Part shown: in pieces, positions 1 to 32,252 of the stretch
Position numbering within the stretch: position 1 is the first letter of the stretch
How the letters are laid out: each line of letters begins with the position of its first letter
Source of the DNA: Lophius americanus
Taxonomy: Eukaryota; Chordata; Actinopteri; Lophiiformes; Lophiidae
DNA: 64,000 bases
NCBI GenBank assembly: GCA_037951165.1
Contig: JBBDHG010000126.1
Coordinates: 806,001 to 870,000, forward strand
Direction: 5' to 3'
The notes under the pieces: model-generated
What the model saw: the letters and a program-made list of their open reading frames with translations, nothing else
What the model was told of the DNA's origin: nothing
The model's database searches: none
Made by a program: the position numbers and the translations under genes

Positions 1-1310
1 TAACGTTCAAATTTAGAACAAATGTTCCAGGTGGGGGGGGGGAGGGGCTTGTACATGATGCATTCCATTAGCCTGGTATGCATAATAGAGTTGTCTCAGT
101 TTTGTTTTGCGTTTAAACAACTTTGTAATTTCATTGCAGAAGTTCTTTTGAAAACTTTGAGCTAACATGGTTTCTACTGTAAGAGGTCAGTTAGAGAAAA
201 CAGCCTCATGGGTCGATTTGGAAATATTTTTGTTTTTGTGCCAAATGGGAAACATAACTCCTCCTTGTTCCACTTCGATTCCGTTTCCATGCGTGGACAG
301 AACCAAAACAAAAATGAAAGGTGGATTATTTCCTTTATAAGCAGATATGTGGATTTTGAAAAGCTACAGCGTCCACATCAGAGCGAGGAAGAATTGGAGT
401 GATATTGGGGAAGGTCGGTTTTACATTTCCAACACTAGGGGGAGCTTTATGTCCAAATGCTTTTTTTAAAGCATAATTTCTCAACCGTTGGATCGATTTA
501 TTCCAAGTTTGGTGCATATGCATCAACTGGAGATCTATCTTGTATCCTATTTTACACTAACTGCTCATTATTTACTCAGTTCGAGTAGCTTTTTTGTAAT
601 AATACTGCCATAACTTTCCATTTATGTCAGTATGTGAGGGTTTCAATCGGGTTCTTGCTTGTACAACCCAGGGGATTGGGGGGCTTTCCGAGTATATACC
701 CCAGAGATTGGGTCCTGGTCTACTTTTGAAAATGGAATTTGTCTCAGATGAGCACCATTTATATCTGACTGTCTACCTTCCATGAAAAGCTCCCCTGGCG
801 GGGGATCCTGACTAATTCATGCCCGTAGACTCTCTGAAATCCTCCTCACCACTTTAGAGGAATCAGCAGACTTGAGCAGGGATTTGCTGAGCAGCTGCAA
901 CGTATACCACATGGCATCATGGTTGGTCTGGGTATGAGCATTGGGCTATTGTTAACCTTGCGGCCCCGACTCTTGGGATTTCTTTAACTCTATTTTAAGA
1001 ACAAATGGATTGTTTTCGCTCCCTCTCTGTTTTAAAGGTTCTCTCTTCTTCCCCATGTTATCATGAAAATGTACATGAAATCATTTTCAAAGGCGTCTCT
1101 TCCCACTTGTCCTCATGTTGTGTAATAACTAGGACCATTTTATCACTTGCCTACATTTTGTAATAGAGTACGCATGTATTTCATCACATATCTAAACGTG
1201 TATGACCCAGTCTGAGTACTGCCTCTTTAATAACTTAAATAATATACTATTACATGACATGTGGTCCAATGTTATATGTTATGAGAAAATAATGGAAAAA
1301 TGCAAACGTC
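1..1310. other. 3' flank of the myosin gene, with one unclassified repeat copy
   Basis: A G-run lies at 31-43. A copy of the unclassified modular element occupies about 200-705. It is recognised by 'actagggggagctttat', the 'caaccgttgg...' block and the terminal 'cttgtacaacccaggggatt' block. Nothing gene-like is seen from 705 to 1310. Confidence 0.6.
200..705 (+). repeat. Unclassified modular interspersed element, copy A
   Basis: Diagnostic blocks in order: 'acactagggggagcttta', 'tctcaaccgttggatcgatt', 'ttggtgcatatgcatc', 'ggagatctatcttgta', then 'cttgtacaacccaggggatt' and 'gagtatatacccc'. No coding capacity. The same blocks in the same order recur at about nine other places in this window, in both orientations. 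Confidence 0.7.
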
Positions 1311-1332
1311 TTGTGCAACAGCTTGATCAGGT

Positions 1333-1338
1333 TTTATT
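1333..1338 (-). terminator. Polyadenylation signal AATAAA of the myosin gene
   Basis: The plus strand reads tttatt, so AATAAA on the coding strand, about 85 bases past the TGA stop (1424-1422). The last exon therefore runs from 1442 to roughly 1310-1325. It encodes only six residues (KGFDEE) and the 3'UTR, after a 1.56-kb intron. A very short C-terminal exon is usual for vertebrate sarcomeric myosins. Confidence 0.7.
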
Positions 1339-1421
1339 AAGTACTACAGGTTGTGAATAGTGATAGTGGAGGGGTTCTATGGTACACAGCAGGCAAAAGG
1401 GTTTCTGCAGGGTCCAAAGCT

Positions 1422-21580
<20,159 letters not shown>

Positions 21581-22079
21581 GACGGCACTGATGGGACAAC
21601 AGACAGTAGGGACAGACACGGGACTCAGTATGATCGAGTAGTCACTCTAGATCTGCTTTTTGTTTTATAACTCTTTTCCATAACCTGATAATATAACTTT
21701 TTTCATCTAATATATGCATAAATTAAAAAAGGAAACATTACCGATGGGTTCAAATCAGACGACAGGCGAGGCTTCAGAGTTCAACGCAGGGATCCCCCTG
21801 AATGAACACGAATGAACGCATGAAAATGATCGGACACTTTAAGATTATCGTCACAAGTTTAAATGAAGTGGCTCAAAATCCCTGTCAAATATGTCTGACA
21901 GGGATTTTACTGAGTCATGCATCTTCTGAATCGTGTGCAGCATCCACCTCTGGTCCCAGCCGAAGGAAACCTTTGAAATATCTCATGGTTATAAGATGAG
22001 ATGTTATCAAAAATATATTTACCTTCAGTTGAATGAATGAAAGACAACACAGCAGGAGTACAAACGCGTGCAGACTTAC

Positions 22080-22110
22080 AGAGGCCAGGTGAAGAAGAAG
22101 CCGCTGCTAG
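22080..22110 (-). other. Probable non-coding first exon of the myosin gene
   Basis: On the minus strand a GC-richer stretch ends in CTGGCCTCT followed by the donor gtaagt at 22079. It lies about 490 bp upstream of the coding-exon acceptor at 21588, which is preceded by tgtcccatcag and a short 5'UTR (tgccgtc before ATG). The 5' edge is set only by the usual distance from the TATA-like box at 22136-22141, so it is approximate. Non-coding first exons are normal for sarcomeric myosin genes. RNA data would fix the start. Confidence 0.5.
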
Positions 22111-22132
22111 ACCTAGAGTGGAGGCTGAGATC

Positions 22133-22166
22133 AAATATATAACCCCTGATAACCTGCCTTACAAGG
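22133..22166 (-). promoter_or_regulatory. TATA-like box and imperfect CArG-like site upstream of the myosin gene
   Basis: The minus strand reads TATATATTT at 22141-22133, about 25-30 bp before the inferred first exon. A further 16 bp upstream lies CCTTACAAGG (22157-22166), which matches the serum response factor consensus CC(A/T)6GG except for one C in the core. Muscle genes often use such sites, but this copy is imperfect and its function is inferred. A (CA)n tract follows upstream at about 22228-22261. Confidence 0.45.
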
Positions 22167-24002
22167 CCAAGGCCACCACCCTGACCTGCTGACTAGGACA
22201 CACAAACATCACAGGTACACTTCTCTCACACACACACAGACACACACACACACACACACACGTACACGGACTTTGTGGTATTGGCCATCACTAACGACAG
22301 AGTTGTCTAATGTGCTCGTGATTCATGGCTGCCCTCTAGGCAAACACCCAAATGATGTGATTTTGTCGGGAGCACAGCCAGGAACTTTCTCCTGCATAAC
22401 TGTTGTGTGACTCACCCAAACATAGCCTCTCTATCTCTAATTCTACCACACTTTTTAAATGCTTTTTCCAAGTGCGGACTGGTTGTGGACAGAAACCAGA
22501 TTCTATTTATTGCCAGGGAGGAGGAGGAGGAGAGAGGAGAGAGGAGAGAGGAGAGATGGACTGCAACGAGGATCAAGGATAAAATGACCTGCTGAAATTT
22601 TTCATTTTTCAAGTCCCATCGTCATTTTCTGAGTAGTAGTATTCATCGATCTGGCGTCTGCATGCTGTTGGTGAAAGATATGAAGGATTAACTTCACCTG
22701 CTATTTCCCTGATCCCAATATTAAATTCAAACATTTTGGTACCTCTTTACAATAAGACTACCTTTATGTCTAAACGATTTATAACTGGTTTACAATTAGG
22801 TTACAGATTGGATTGTAAACATTATGTAAGTCATAAGTGAATATTAATCAACAGTTTATAACATAACTCTCAATTTATCAATGTGGGTCACTATTTGGCA
22901 AGTCAAGTTAGCAGTCCTGATAAGTGGGCTCACTATTTGGCAAGCATCAGGTCTCCGATACCCTTTATATTTAAAGCGTTATAGCAGCTTATTAATTATT
23001 TGTGAAGTGTTTGCAACTTAAATAGTAAACTACTTACAGGCATTTACAAAACCTTAATAAGGGGGGTCTTATTGTAAAGGCCCTATTACCATATTCTATT
23101 CACATATCTATTACTTATGCCTTTTTGGGAGGATCAAACTTTCACTTTTATTCTTAGTATACTGGGTATAGCAGCCCTGAAGCAGGTAACAACAACATGG
23201 ACACAATATGCATGGCTTTTGATAAAGAATCAAATATTGGATATAGAACAAACTAACCATTACCCTTAGAGATTAAATATAGAAATGAGAAAAAAAAAAC
23301 TTTATTGAGAGGACAGACTTTTTACAAAGTAACAGACCTTCATCAAAAGTCAAGGATTTCCAATAAACAATCAGACAGGTAGAGGTTACCCCCCCCCCCC
23401 CTTTACCTGTCTGATTGTGTATGTATACACACACATACACACATACACACACACACACATATATATATATATTACTAATGACTAGTAATTATTGTCTTTA
23501 GGTTAACATAGCATGATATAAAGGGAGGAGATATAATGGAAATGTGGTTTACTATTCCTAGTCATGGATTATCTTGATCTGTAGAAGTCTACTGTGGAAA
23601 TCTGCTGTAATGATATACTGTGGGAATCTACTGTGGAGATATACTGTAGTGATATACTGTAGGAATATAATGTGGAATGCACAATGTTTTGCTTACAGAA
23701 CATCAAAAACAACTTTGCTTGTACACGGTCATGTTTAAGTATCCGTCGGTACCCTGCTGGCTAACAGTGAACAGAACCAGTGATGGTATTTGTTAACCTG
23801 AGCCCCGATGGATCGAGTTTAGAAACCAGGGCCCGCAAATTAATTTGGCATAGCTTTTATGCTGGATGCCCTTCCTGACACAACCCCATCCCATTTATCC
23901 GGGCTTTGGACCGGTACTAGAGGTACGCTGACATTATAACTCCTTTGTGGCTGGGTTGAACTTCTAAAAATGCAAATAAATGAAGTGTGTGTGTGTGTGT
24001 GT

Positions 24003-24034
<32 letters not shown>

Positions 24035-25257
24035 TTCCTGGCCCTCCTCCAAACCTCCATCAGTTCATCTACTGCTGTTTTTCATACCCAGCTGCTCCTC
24101 CACTCATTGCCAGATTATTCAGAAAACTATGCAGTAGCTATAGCGGCCAATCCCCTAATTCCTGGTGTAATCCCTCTGTTTAGTGTTTGACCGCTGTGAA
24201 ACCATTTGATGTTATAATTTGGTCTCATTTTCTTCAGAACTCTTTCACGATCCAATTCAAGGAACTGAAGATACAGCCAGACACACCGACCTCCAAAAAT
24301 TCCAGGCTATGCTCTGCTTCACCTCTATGTTAGGAACAAATTTCCTGTATGCCTGCATCTGGGTCCAGAATCTAACAATCACATTAAACACAGACCTTTA
24401 GTAAGACTAGTCCCTCGTCAGGATGAAAATACAGAACTGCTCTCCTCTATCAGAGGGGCGTGACTTGTGACCGGTCAACTTTGAAGGAAACCCACATCTG
24501 CATATTGAACAAGTGGAATAGGCTCCAAGCAGCCCGCAGACTTCAACCCAGAACCTACCAAATGAATCCAGAGACCTTTCTGTGAGGCTGCAGTACTAAT
24601 ATAGACATTTAACAGGACCAACTACCTAAAAACCTCCAGTCAGGTAGCTGCACTGAAGAGAAGGTTTGGCTGAGATCTATGAATGTTTTGCTCCCAGGGT
24701 CTTGTGCGGAAGATCTTCGGATAAGCGAGGAAGAGGGGGAGGTCACACTAATGTGGCAGCCTGTATCCAATTTTTAATAACTCTCTTCCTGAGACGCACA
24801 ATATTTATGACATAGATAGGCTCAATAAATACTTCTGGGTTTTAGATCTACTGTCTTTGTATGGGTTAACTTTGTTGTTCCTCTTTCATTTTCTCCATTT
24901 CTGGTTTTGCTCTTCCTGTCTGTATTTAGTTTCCTGCCTGTTTTGACCTGTTGGTACTCCTGTGTCTGTTTAGTCTCCCATGTTTCCCCGTCTCTCTCTG
25001 TGACTGATCATTTCCCATCCTTGTTTGTTGCTCTAGCTTCTCTCTCACTGGTCTCCTCTCTGCCCTGCCCCCATAGATCCACATCCAGCTGTGTTAGGTT
25101 CACAGCCCATTTGCGCTGCTCCACTGTGAAACCTTCAAGTCACATGTTCCAGCCCGTTTTTCTCTCCACAGTCCAGTTCCTCGTGTTTTCAGCCATTTAA
25201 CTTAGTTTCTGCCTCTTGTTGTCTGATTTCCATTGTTTGCCTGTTTATATGGACTGA
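22140..25257. other. Intergenic stretch upstream of the myosin gene, microsatellites only
   Basis: Holds (CA)n at 22228-22261, a GGAGAGA-rich tract at 22516-22556, a mixed (CA)n(TA)n tract at 23428-23472 and (GT)n at 23983-24034. It also has a decayed ~27-bp tandem repeat around 'gatatactgtagtgatata' (23583-23672) and a dispersed repeat at 23845-23955. I see no exon, tRNA or long open frame. Confidence 0.6.
23845..23955 (+). repeat. Dispersed repeat ('ggatgcccttcctgacacaa' family), copy 1
   Basis: Contains 'ggatgcccttcctgacacaa', 'ccatttatccgggctttgga' and 'ccggtactagaggtac', ending at 'ctggctgggtt'-like sequence. A second copy lies at 26160-26335 and a partial one at 7022-7072. The sequence is common in fish genomes; I do not assign a class. 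Confidence 0.6.
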
Positions 25258-25548
25258 ACCTAAAACGCGCTTTTCTAGTCTGCTCGACCACTCAAACGCT
25301 TTTACAACACGAGTCAGCATTCACCCATTCACACAAACATTCATACAGGGATGATAGAGGCGCCACATGTCATCAGGAGCGGTAACCATTCACGCCATCA
25401 TTTACACACCAATGGAACAACCATTGGGAGCAACTCCGGGTTCAGGATCTTGCTCAGGGACACTTCATCATGTGGAATGCAGTGTTTGGGGATCGAACCC
25501 CTGACCATCAGATAAGTGGAAAACCGCTCTACCAACTGAGCCCCCGTC
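25258..25548 (-). repeat. tRNA-derived SINE, copy 2
   Basis: Same head, body and tail as the copies at 11420-11719 and 36020-36310. The head reads GGCTCAGTTGGTAGAG on the minus strand at the high-coordinate end. The tail end carries 'cctaaaacgcgcttttctag' on the plus strand, shared with copy 1. Confidence 0.8.
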
Positions 25549-26159
25549 ATTTACAGGACCAGTTGTTGCCAGTTCCTTGGATTTCGCTTCTGCCGTCTCA
25601 GTTACATTATTTCCTTTTCTACCTGTGTGTAAAACTGTTATTTGTCTAATTTTGGACTCTCCTCTCATTTGGGTGACTTATGTTTATGGACCCCCCCGAC
25701 TCTTAGGTAGTTATACAGCATATACTGATTAAACACCTCATTGGCACATTCCTGCGCCTCTTAGGTCTGGAACTGGCCCCTCACCTCTATTCTGCTGTAA
25801 GAGTAGACCAGACCAGTTGGACCAAATGGTGCAATCCCCCCATGTGGTGCGAGAAGGATCAAGGATCGGTGTTAAACTTACTCGACATGAACCCAAGGCC
25901 TTATCCCATTCCAGCCTACTCATGGATAATATGCAGTGACAGGAACATAAAATGGATGAAATAAGACTCACTCGGCACTTGTTAATCAGAGACTCTTACA
26001 TTTATGTCTTAACAGGGATGGGAATTCGTATCTCTGACACTCAGGGGACTTTTTTTCTTCAAAAATTATCGGGCCATAATTTCATCACCGTGGGTCTGAC
26101 TTAATCCAGAATCGGTGCACATGAATCCACTTGTACTTATCATGTTTTACTCTTCTCCT

Positions 26160-26335
26160 TCTTCTTTTGGCTCTTCTCTTTAGGGGCCACCACAGCCGAT
26201 CATCTTATTCCGCATATTGATTTGGCAAAGGTTTAAAATCCGATTCACTTCCTGACACAACCCTCCCCATTAATCTGGTTTTAGGACCAGCACTAGTAGT
26301 ACACTGGCGTGTGACCCCTCTGGGCTGAGTTCTAT
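26160..26335 (+). repeat. Dispersed repeat ('cttcctgacacaaccctccc' family), copy 2
   Basis: 'gggccaccacagccgatcat', 'cttcctgacacaaccctccc' and 'ggaccagcactagtagtaca' align with copy 1 at 23845-23955. It is inserted within or next to copy F of the modular element. Confidence 0.6.
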
Positions 26336-26344
26336 CATATGACA

Positions 26345-26346
<2 letters not shown>

Positions 26347-26395
<49 letters not shown>
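26347..26395. repeat. (AT)n microsatellite
   Basis: About 24 uninterrupted AT units. Confidence 0.95.
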
Positions 26396-26397
<2 letters not shown>

Positions 26398-26679
26398 TAC
26401 ACACGTGTTGGTCCGATTCAGTCAGAATTTGGTACCTATGAATCGACTTGAGGAGCTCCATCTTGCATAAACAATGTTTTTACTCACTTAGGAGCTTTCT
26501 ATGAAAAACATTGTTGTTTTGTACAAAACTTAAAGTTAGGAGTTCCATCAGGGACCTACCCTTGCTGTCAGGCACGATGGCGTAGTTCAATGTTCCAGAC
26601 ATCAGAAGTGGTCTAGCTAAATTCCACCACCAGGTCTATATAATGGGCCGTGTGTATGAAAAATTATTATTATGCCCCT

Positions 26680-27290
26680 GTTTTCCTGCAGCCCACCCAC
26701 ATCTGATGAATGGCTCCAACCATCAGTGATAACAGTTTAAATCTGGACAGGTGAAGCACAAGCTCCATAGATACCACAGACTGTCCAGAGCTGCTGCCAA
26801 CCAGGAGAACGCCATCGCTCTGGGGAGTATAAAACACCAGTGACATTACACATCAGAAATGTGGCTGATGATCGGATAATTATAAAGTATAATCCTTCTT
26901 CAACCACAAAGACCCGTTGGGCCGAGAGGTGACGTCTCAATACTGAGCTTAAAAAACGGCTTTTTTGGTCGGCGGATGAGGAAGCCAAAAGAAGTTTAAA
27001 AGCTGGCATCACAGAAGCGACGCATACCAACAAAGATATGTGGCGGGCCATCCAAAACATCACAGGCCACAAAAGCAGCGATACCCCCCAACATATGTGA
27101 GGCTAGGCTGCCAGCTGAGATAAATAAGTATATGATTGTTTTGAGCTCAACAAAGAATTGGATTTAAAGGCTAATCTACCAACAGAGGACCGGGCCACTG
27201 TCAGAATCCAAAACGGATATGAGAAAAATCCCGCTGAGAGTGAACGGGAGTGATCTGCTGGGCTTCAATCCGTTGGGCTATGCAGTAAAA
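26680..27290 (+). pseudogene. Decayed non-LTR retrotransposon fragment (linker between endonuclease and RT)
   Basis: Conceptual translation shows TNKDMWRAIQNITGHKSSD at about 27027-27083. It resembles the conserved 'W..I..IT.YK' linker between the endonuclease and reverse transcriptase of fish LINEs. Stops and frameshifts flank it and no RT follows. The class is inferred from this motif only. Confidence 0.45.
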
Positions 27291-27316
27291 ACAGGTGCTT
27301 GTCAGCCAGCTTATGT

Positions 27317-27645
27317 TATTATTGCCTCCGCTGAGGAGGTAATGTTTTTACCGCTGTGCGTTAGTTTGTTTGTATGTTCATTACAGAAAAACTAAAGGAT
27401 GGATTTGCATGGATTTTTTACGGAGAGGTAGGTTTAGACATATCCCAGGGATGATTAAATATTGTTGATGTTATATGATGACCTCACGACGTAACGTCAT
27501 AATAACTCTTTGATAGCTGGATTAGTTTTTGCCTGTTTTGGCCTAGAGATTATGGGGCGTCATCAATTAAAAATGTTGCTCGGAGAGGTGCCACCTGGTG
27601 GTTTGGTGTTGATAGACGAAACTGGAGATAAATTGTTATAATGTC
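27317..27645 (+). repeat. Probable DNA-transposon-like dispersed repeat
   Basis: Begins 'tgcctccgctgaggaggtaa' and continues 'tgtttttaccgctgtgcgtt' and 'aaactaaaggatggatttgc', a sequence type found widely in animal genomes as degenerate repeats. No coding capacity. Class not established. Confidence 0.35.
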
Positions 27646-27899
27646 GATCCAAACATCTCCTTTGAGCCTGCATTAAACGATGACAGCTGGAACTGTTTTA
27701 TCTTTTGTATTTTTCATCATTCGAAGAAACAAAAATGGTGGTTGGGATGGTGGTGGTGGCGGTGGACTGTACTTATATTGTGCTTTTCTAGTCTGCTGGA
27801 CCAGAAAGAGGCTCATCTGGAGAGGCAACCATTCAGTCAGTAGGCGACACTCATTAATAAGCAGAAGAAAAGGAAACGCATAGGAAAGATGCAGAACAG

Positions 27900-29930
27900 G
27901 TATACAGTTATGACAGGATGTGTGTGAGTCACAGAAAGTCCTTTACTTTACTGTGTTTGTAGAGCCGCATCAACCATATCCAACCTAACAGAAACAACTT
28001 GCACTGGAAACTTGTTGTTCTCCACTTTTGGATACTCAATTCTAAATGCATTTTATTGTTGTTGACTTTTTAAAGTGGAATTCTGTCTCGTTTTTTTTTT
28101 TGAAATACCACTTCAGCTGCTCTAGAGTCTGAGGTCTCCAGAGTCTGAGGTGGGGACAAGTTTTGGACTGCCTCATAATCAGCTCTTTGCTGTAAGGCAA
28201 CAGAATATTGCTTCATCATCTTCCTGGAATAAGAAATGACATTGTCTGGACGGCAGAATATGTTTTTCCAAAATGTGCTTTTAAGCACTAATAGCATGTT
28301 TACAGAAAAACTGGACAAAAGCTTATCGCCTCCAGCCATTAAAGGTTTCTGTTAGTTGTTGGCGCCTGTGTCCTCCAATCAAAAGTAACCCTAACCCAAC
28401 AAAAAAGAATCACGTATAGGGTCCAGTCCTCTCCTCCACAGCGAATCCTCTATCCATAGAAAGCTGCGCTCTCTTTTGTTCTCTCATCATTTTGGTATTA
28501 AGCATCTGACAAGTTATTAATACACTGGGTGCGATGGATATTAATAAAGCTTTTGTCTGAAACCCTGCCCAACCCCACTTTATTCTGCTGCACTCACCGG
28601 ACACACCAAGGGGTTTGTTTACCGGTCACACCATCAGTGGCATTTTCAACCTGATAGCAGCTGGGGAGATAAGAACTCACTTTCACCAGAAATGAACTGA
28701 ACCAATTCACAGAGGAGGGAGTCATGGGGAGAAAATAACCACCATGGCAGGATAAAGGGCTTGACTAGATAACTCAATCCTGTTCACTCTCAGACAACCT
28801 ATGTTGATATAGTCCAGACAGTTAAGTGTTTATAATCTTGTCATGATAGCAAATATTTGTACACATGGAAAATCATCTTTGATTTATTTGAATTTCTACT
28901 GATTCTGATTTTTTTTTTTTGTCTTTTGTTCCTAATGAGGCGTCCGGTACGTCCATCATGTCCTTCCTGTCTGGCTTTCAGCTTTAGAACATTTTCAGCA
29001 CCACAACAAGCATATCACATCAGACCGGCAGCTGTTTGTGCATTCTGTCAGTATTTTATGGGGGATTAGAGGCGAGTTCTCGCTGCTGTCAGTGTCTCTG
29101 GATGCCACACAGACACCAGGCCCTTTCATGGCACTTCACCGGGAGGAGCCGCGGTGGGAGGGGGGGGGGGAGTGTCTGGGGCTCACTCCTTCATTTAACC
29201 AAATATCACAAATAACATTAAGAGAACTAAAGTAGGAACAATAGATGATGGACACTGACAGAGGGTTTATGTAACTCCTGCAAAGGAAAATGAACAATCC
29301 CCTGCGCCATAACACAAAAATGGATGACTGAGGACGCCCAATAGGCCTGAGTCAGCAATTCCCACTCCTTGCTCCATGACGTCATCATTATACGAGCCTT
29401 TATACTATGTGTCATCTGGACCAGCATGTCTATTTCAGTTACGGCACCATTTATGTAAAATCTAGACTTAGCCTGTCTAAAATGTGTAATCTTAGAGTCT
29501 GCGTCCGTCTGACAGGAAACACATGAAACAATAAGTCATTATTGAGGGTGAGAGGATAAATGTGACTTATTATCAGCGGGAAATCTGAGCCATGGAAGAT
29601 TCACACAACTGCCCTGTTCTGTCACTGTCAGTGGTTTATGACACAGAGCTCAGGTGTGAAGCAATCCCGGTACTGGTTCTTTATATAAGTTAGGATCCAA
29701 AAGTTCTGTCAATTGGAGATCTATCAAAAGTTCCGTCAGGAGGATTATCCCCTTGCACACTCGGGCCACAGTTACTGCTCATTCCAGACTATTGTCCTCA
29801 CTATTCATGCCTCCAACTCCCCATCTCTGTCCACTCCTCGCAGATCGATCAGCCTCATCGTTAATCAGTCTCAGTCAGAGTCATCAGCCACCGCCACCGC
29901 CACCATCAGTATCCACATTCCAAAGGGAAT
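27900..29930. other. Intergenic stretch without recognised features
   Basis: Open frames here (for example 28070-28339 minus, 28410-28604 minus, 29713-29989 plus) are short and show no domain, signal peptide or supported splice structure. A (CCACCG)n-like run lies at 29886-29905. Confidence 0.5.
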
Positions 29931-29936
29931 GTGCCG

Positions 29937-29990
29937 TACGCGGCGGCGGCGTCGATGACGATTCCATCCCCGACTTTTGGGGGATATAAT
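29937..29990 (+). repeat. Terminal fragment of the unclassified modular element
   Basis: 'cgtcgatgacgattccatcc' then 'ccgacttttgggggatataa' matches the end of copy J (about 43432-43465). Only the end is present. Confidence 0.4.
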
Positions 29991-30364
29991 TACACTGCCC
30001 CGGAGTAGTTATTTGCGCTATATAAGGTAATGGACCACTGTTCTAACCCTGAAAGCAAATGTTAACCCTGAAGTCACCTTGTGGTTCACAAATCCGACTT
30101 GGCGGGATGGGCTAGAGGAATTCACAGGGCAGACTACGAGCAGCCAGATAGCAGCCTGGTCCGGCCAAAACCAAACACTTGTCCTGGTTACAACTATAGT
30201 TTTTCCAAGCCTACCCTGCATACACCTGTCCTGTCTGCTCTGCTTAGTCCAGCTTTGACAGTTTAATAATTCTGTCTGACTATATCACGATCCAATCTGT
30301 CATAACTGCAAAAACTAACCACAAGCTTTTTACCAGAAAAAACAACAACACAGTTTTTCAGACA

Positions 30365-30905
30365 TAATTCCTAACCCTTGGTCCGATTTAGTCGGTATTT
30401 GGGGAATATGATTCTATCTGGTAATGTCCTACTTCACTCTAAAGTAGTTCATATTTTACCCACTAGGAGGAGCTTCTTTTTATAGACAACAGTTTCCCAG
30501 GAGAGAAATCACAAACTTTGCATTGGAACTTTTTCAAACTTAAAACCTTCATTGACCCTAGCGCGAGGAAAAACTGGATTGATTTTGGGAAAGGTTGGTT
30601 GCATATATCTGACACTAGGGGGAGTTTTATCTCCAAAAGTGTTCGGACCGTAGTTTGTCCACCGTTGGTTGGATTTAGTCCAAATTTGGTGCATATGAAT
30701 GGAATCTAGGGTATATATCATGTATACATTGTGTTTTGACTTAATAGTTCATATTTTACTCACTATGGGGAGTTTTTCTATAAAAAATATTGTGGACATA
30801 AATTCACATTTAATCTGGAAAGTTCAATCAGGGGGGTTCGCTTGTACAACACAGAGGATTAGGGACTTTTCGGAGATATACCCTTGCTGTCAGAGATGAC
30901 GGCAT
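30365..30905 (+). repeat. Unclassified modular interspersed element, copy G
   Basis: Well preserved: 'gacactagggggagtttta', 'ccaccgttggttggattt', 'tccaaatttggtgcatatga', then 'cgcttgtacaacacagagga' and terminal 'cccttgctgtcagagatgac'. No open frame of note. Confidence 0.7.
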
Positions 30906-31921
30906 AGGCCTAGTTTACGGATGTAATTCAAATTCATTTTTGGCTTTGAGATGATTTTACAACAGTGACCACTGCAGCAGCGCCCCTCTAGAGTATCTTA
31001 AAGTACTGCAGAGAACACAAGCTCGGTGTAGCAGTGAAGCAGGAATTCTTAACGAGATGTTTGAAGACAGTTTCTGTAGGACAGATTCTTTGTACATTCA
31101 TTTAAGTTAGCTAGTACTGCCTGTGATAACTAACATGACGGTCTTCATTTAGGTTGGCATCCCTGCAGACTATCTGGCCACTTCAAGTGAGTCATAACAG
31201 GCTGTGATAAAAGGTATTTAATTTTATTACATGTCCTGAAAACAATGTAGATCAAGAGAAAAACCAAACATGACTGGACCCTGATGAACAAACGAACTAG
31301 GAAAGATACACAGGAAAAAATACTCACTATAAGCTGTTTGCAGCTTGCAATAAGTAAAAACAATCTGCCTATAGAGAAAGATAAACTTCTCTTTTTCAAT
31401 TTTGAAAAAAGATGTGACATTTACATAAAAGAGATCCTGAAATTAGCAGAACTAGAATTTACTTGAATTAGGAAGTGTTCTGAATATAATATCAGAATAA
31501 GTCAGTAATGCTCAAAATATTTATTTTTTTTCTCTGAAAAGTTTACATTTAATTTATTCTAGGTTGTATGAGAGTCACACAGTTCTACATTTAAGACCAT
31601 CACAATCTTTAAAAATTAAAAAGTTACATTTAAGCATTTCTTTAAGCATTTAAGGATAGAATATGTCGTACTCATATTGAGCGTCTGAGGTATTTTCAAG
31701 GTTAGATATCTTAACAAGATATTCAAGACGTCGACAAGTTTTTATATCGTACCAAAATGTTATTTCTTTAGGTTTTGTGGCTTATATGAACCACAATAAG
31801 ATATACTTTGACTAATAATTGGAGTTGTTCATCGACTAAAACATCATGAGAGGATATCGAAACGCTTGAAGGATGCTGATTGACTGTAGGAAGTAAAATC
31901 TGATTTTTTCAGTACCTTGTA

Positions 31922-31993
31922 GGGGGTATAACTCAGTGGTAGAGCATTTGACTGCAGATCAAGAGGTCCCCAGTTGAAGTCTGGATGCCCCCT
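31922..31993 (+). pseudogene. tRNA-Cys(GCA)-like pseudogene, full length
   Basis: The 72 nt fold as tRNA-Cys: acceptor GGGGGTA/TGCCCCC, discriminator U, and an anticodon arm with loop CTGCAGA giving GCA. The T-loop reads TTGAAGT rather than TTCAAAT, so C56 is lost. The outer T-stem pair is broken, and position 10 in the A box is A instead of G. It is therefore probably not transcribed well or not functional. It could also be the head of a young SINE, but no body is seen. Confidence 0.7.
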
Positions 31994-32201
31994 ACACTAA
32001 AAGCTCATTGCACTGTGTAGCTCTCTGAGAGATGATTTTTATGTAAAATAATGTTTTAATTACACTAATTGTGGTCATGATATAGTGAACATTACTCCGT
32101 CACAGCACAAGAGTTTTACTTCTGAGCTACTCCTTCAACATGAAGACACATTTTTTTCAAGCCCTTCGGATGAGGTTGATTTAATCATTGTTATCAGGGT
32201 G

Positions 32202-32252
32202 GGGGGGCACCAGGACTTGAATTGGGGACCTCTACCACTGAGCTCGACCCCT
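32202..32252 (-). pseudogene. Second tRNA-Cys-like pseudogene, anticodon arm deleted
   Basis: On the minus strand GAGCTCAGTGGTAGAGG is followed directly by TCCCCAATTCAAGTCC and GGTGCCCCC. D-arm, T-arm and acceptor 3' half match tRNA-Cys, but the roughly 20-nt anticodon arm is missing. The gap lies between short AGAG repeats, which suggests slippage. It is inverted relative to, and about 210 bp from, the full-length copy. Confidence 0.6.

Larger units (their letters stand above)
26015..26584 (+). repeat. Unclassified modular interspersed element, copy F, disrupted
   Basis: Blocks 'tcgggccataatttcatc', 'cgacttgaggagctccatct' and the terminal 'cccttgctgtcaggcacgat' are present. The centre holds a different repeat (26160-26335) and an (AT)n tract (26347-26395). 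Confidence 0.55.

Noticed and set aside
22023..22060. Second non-coding exon upstream of the myosin start
   Set aside because: A donor-like gtaaat follows it, but no acceptor with adequate spacing from the exon at 22080 exists; an alternative donor is the simpler reading.
23980..24190. Cys/Val-repeat open frames
   Set aside because: Direct translation of the (GT)n microsatellite.
28070..28604. Two minus-strand frames (89 and 64 codons) with basic residues
   Set aside because: No recognised domain, no supported splice sites and no conservation evidence available from the sequence alone.
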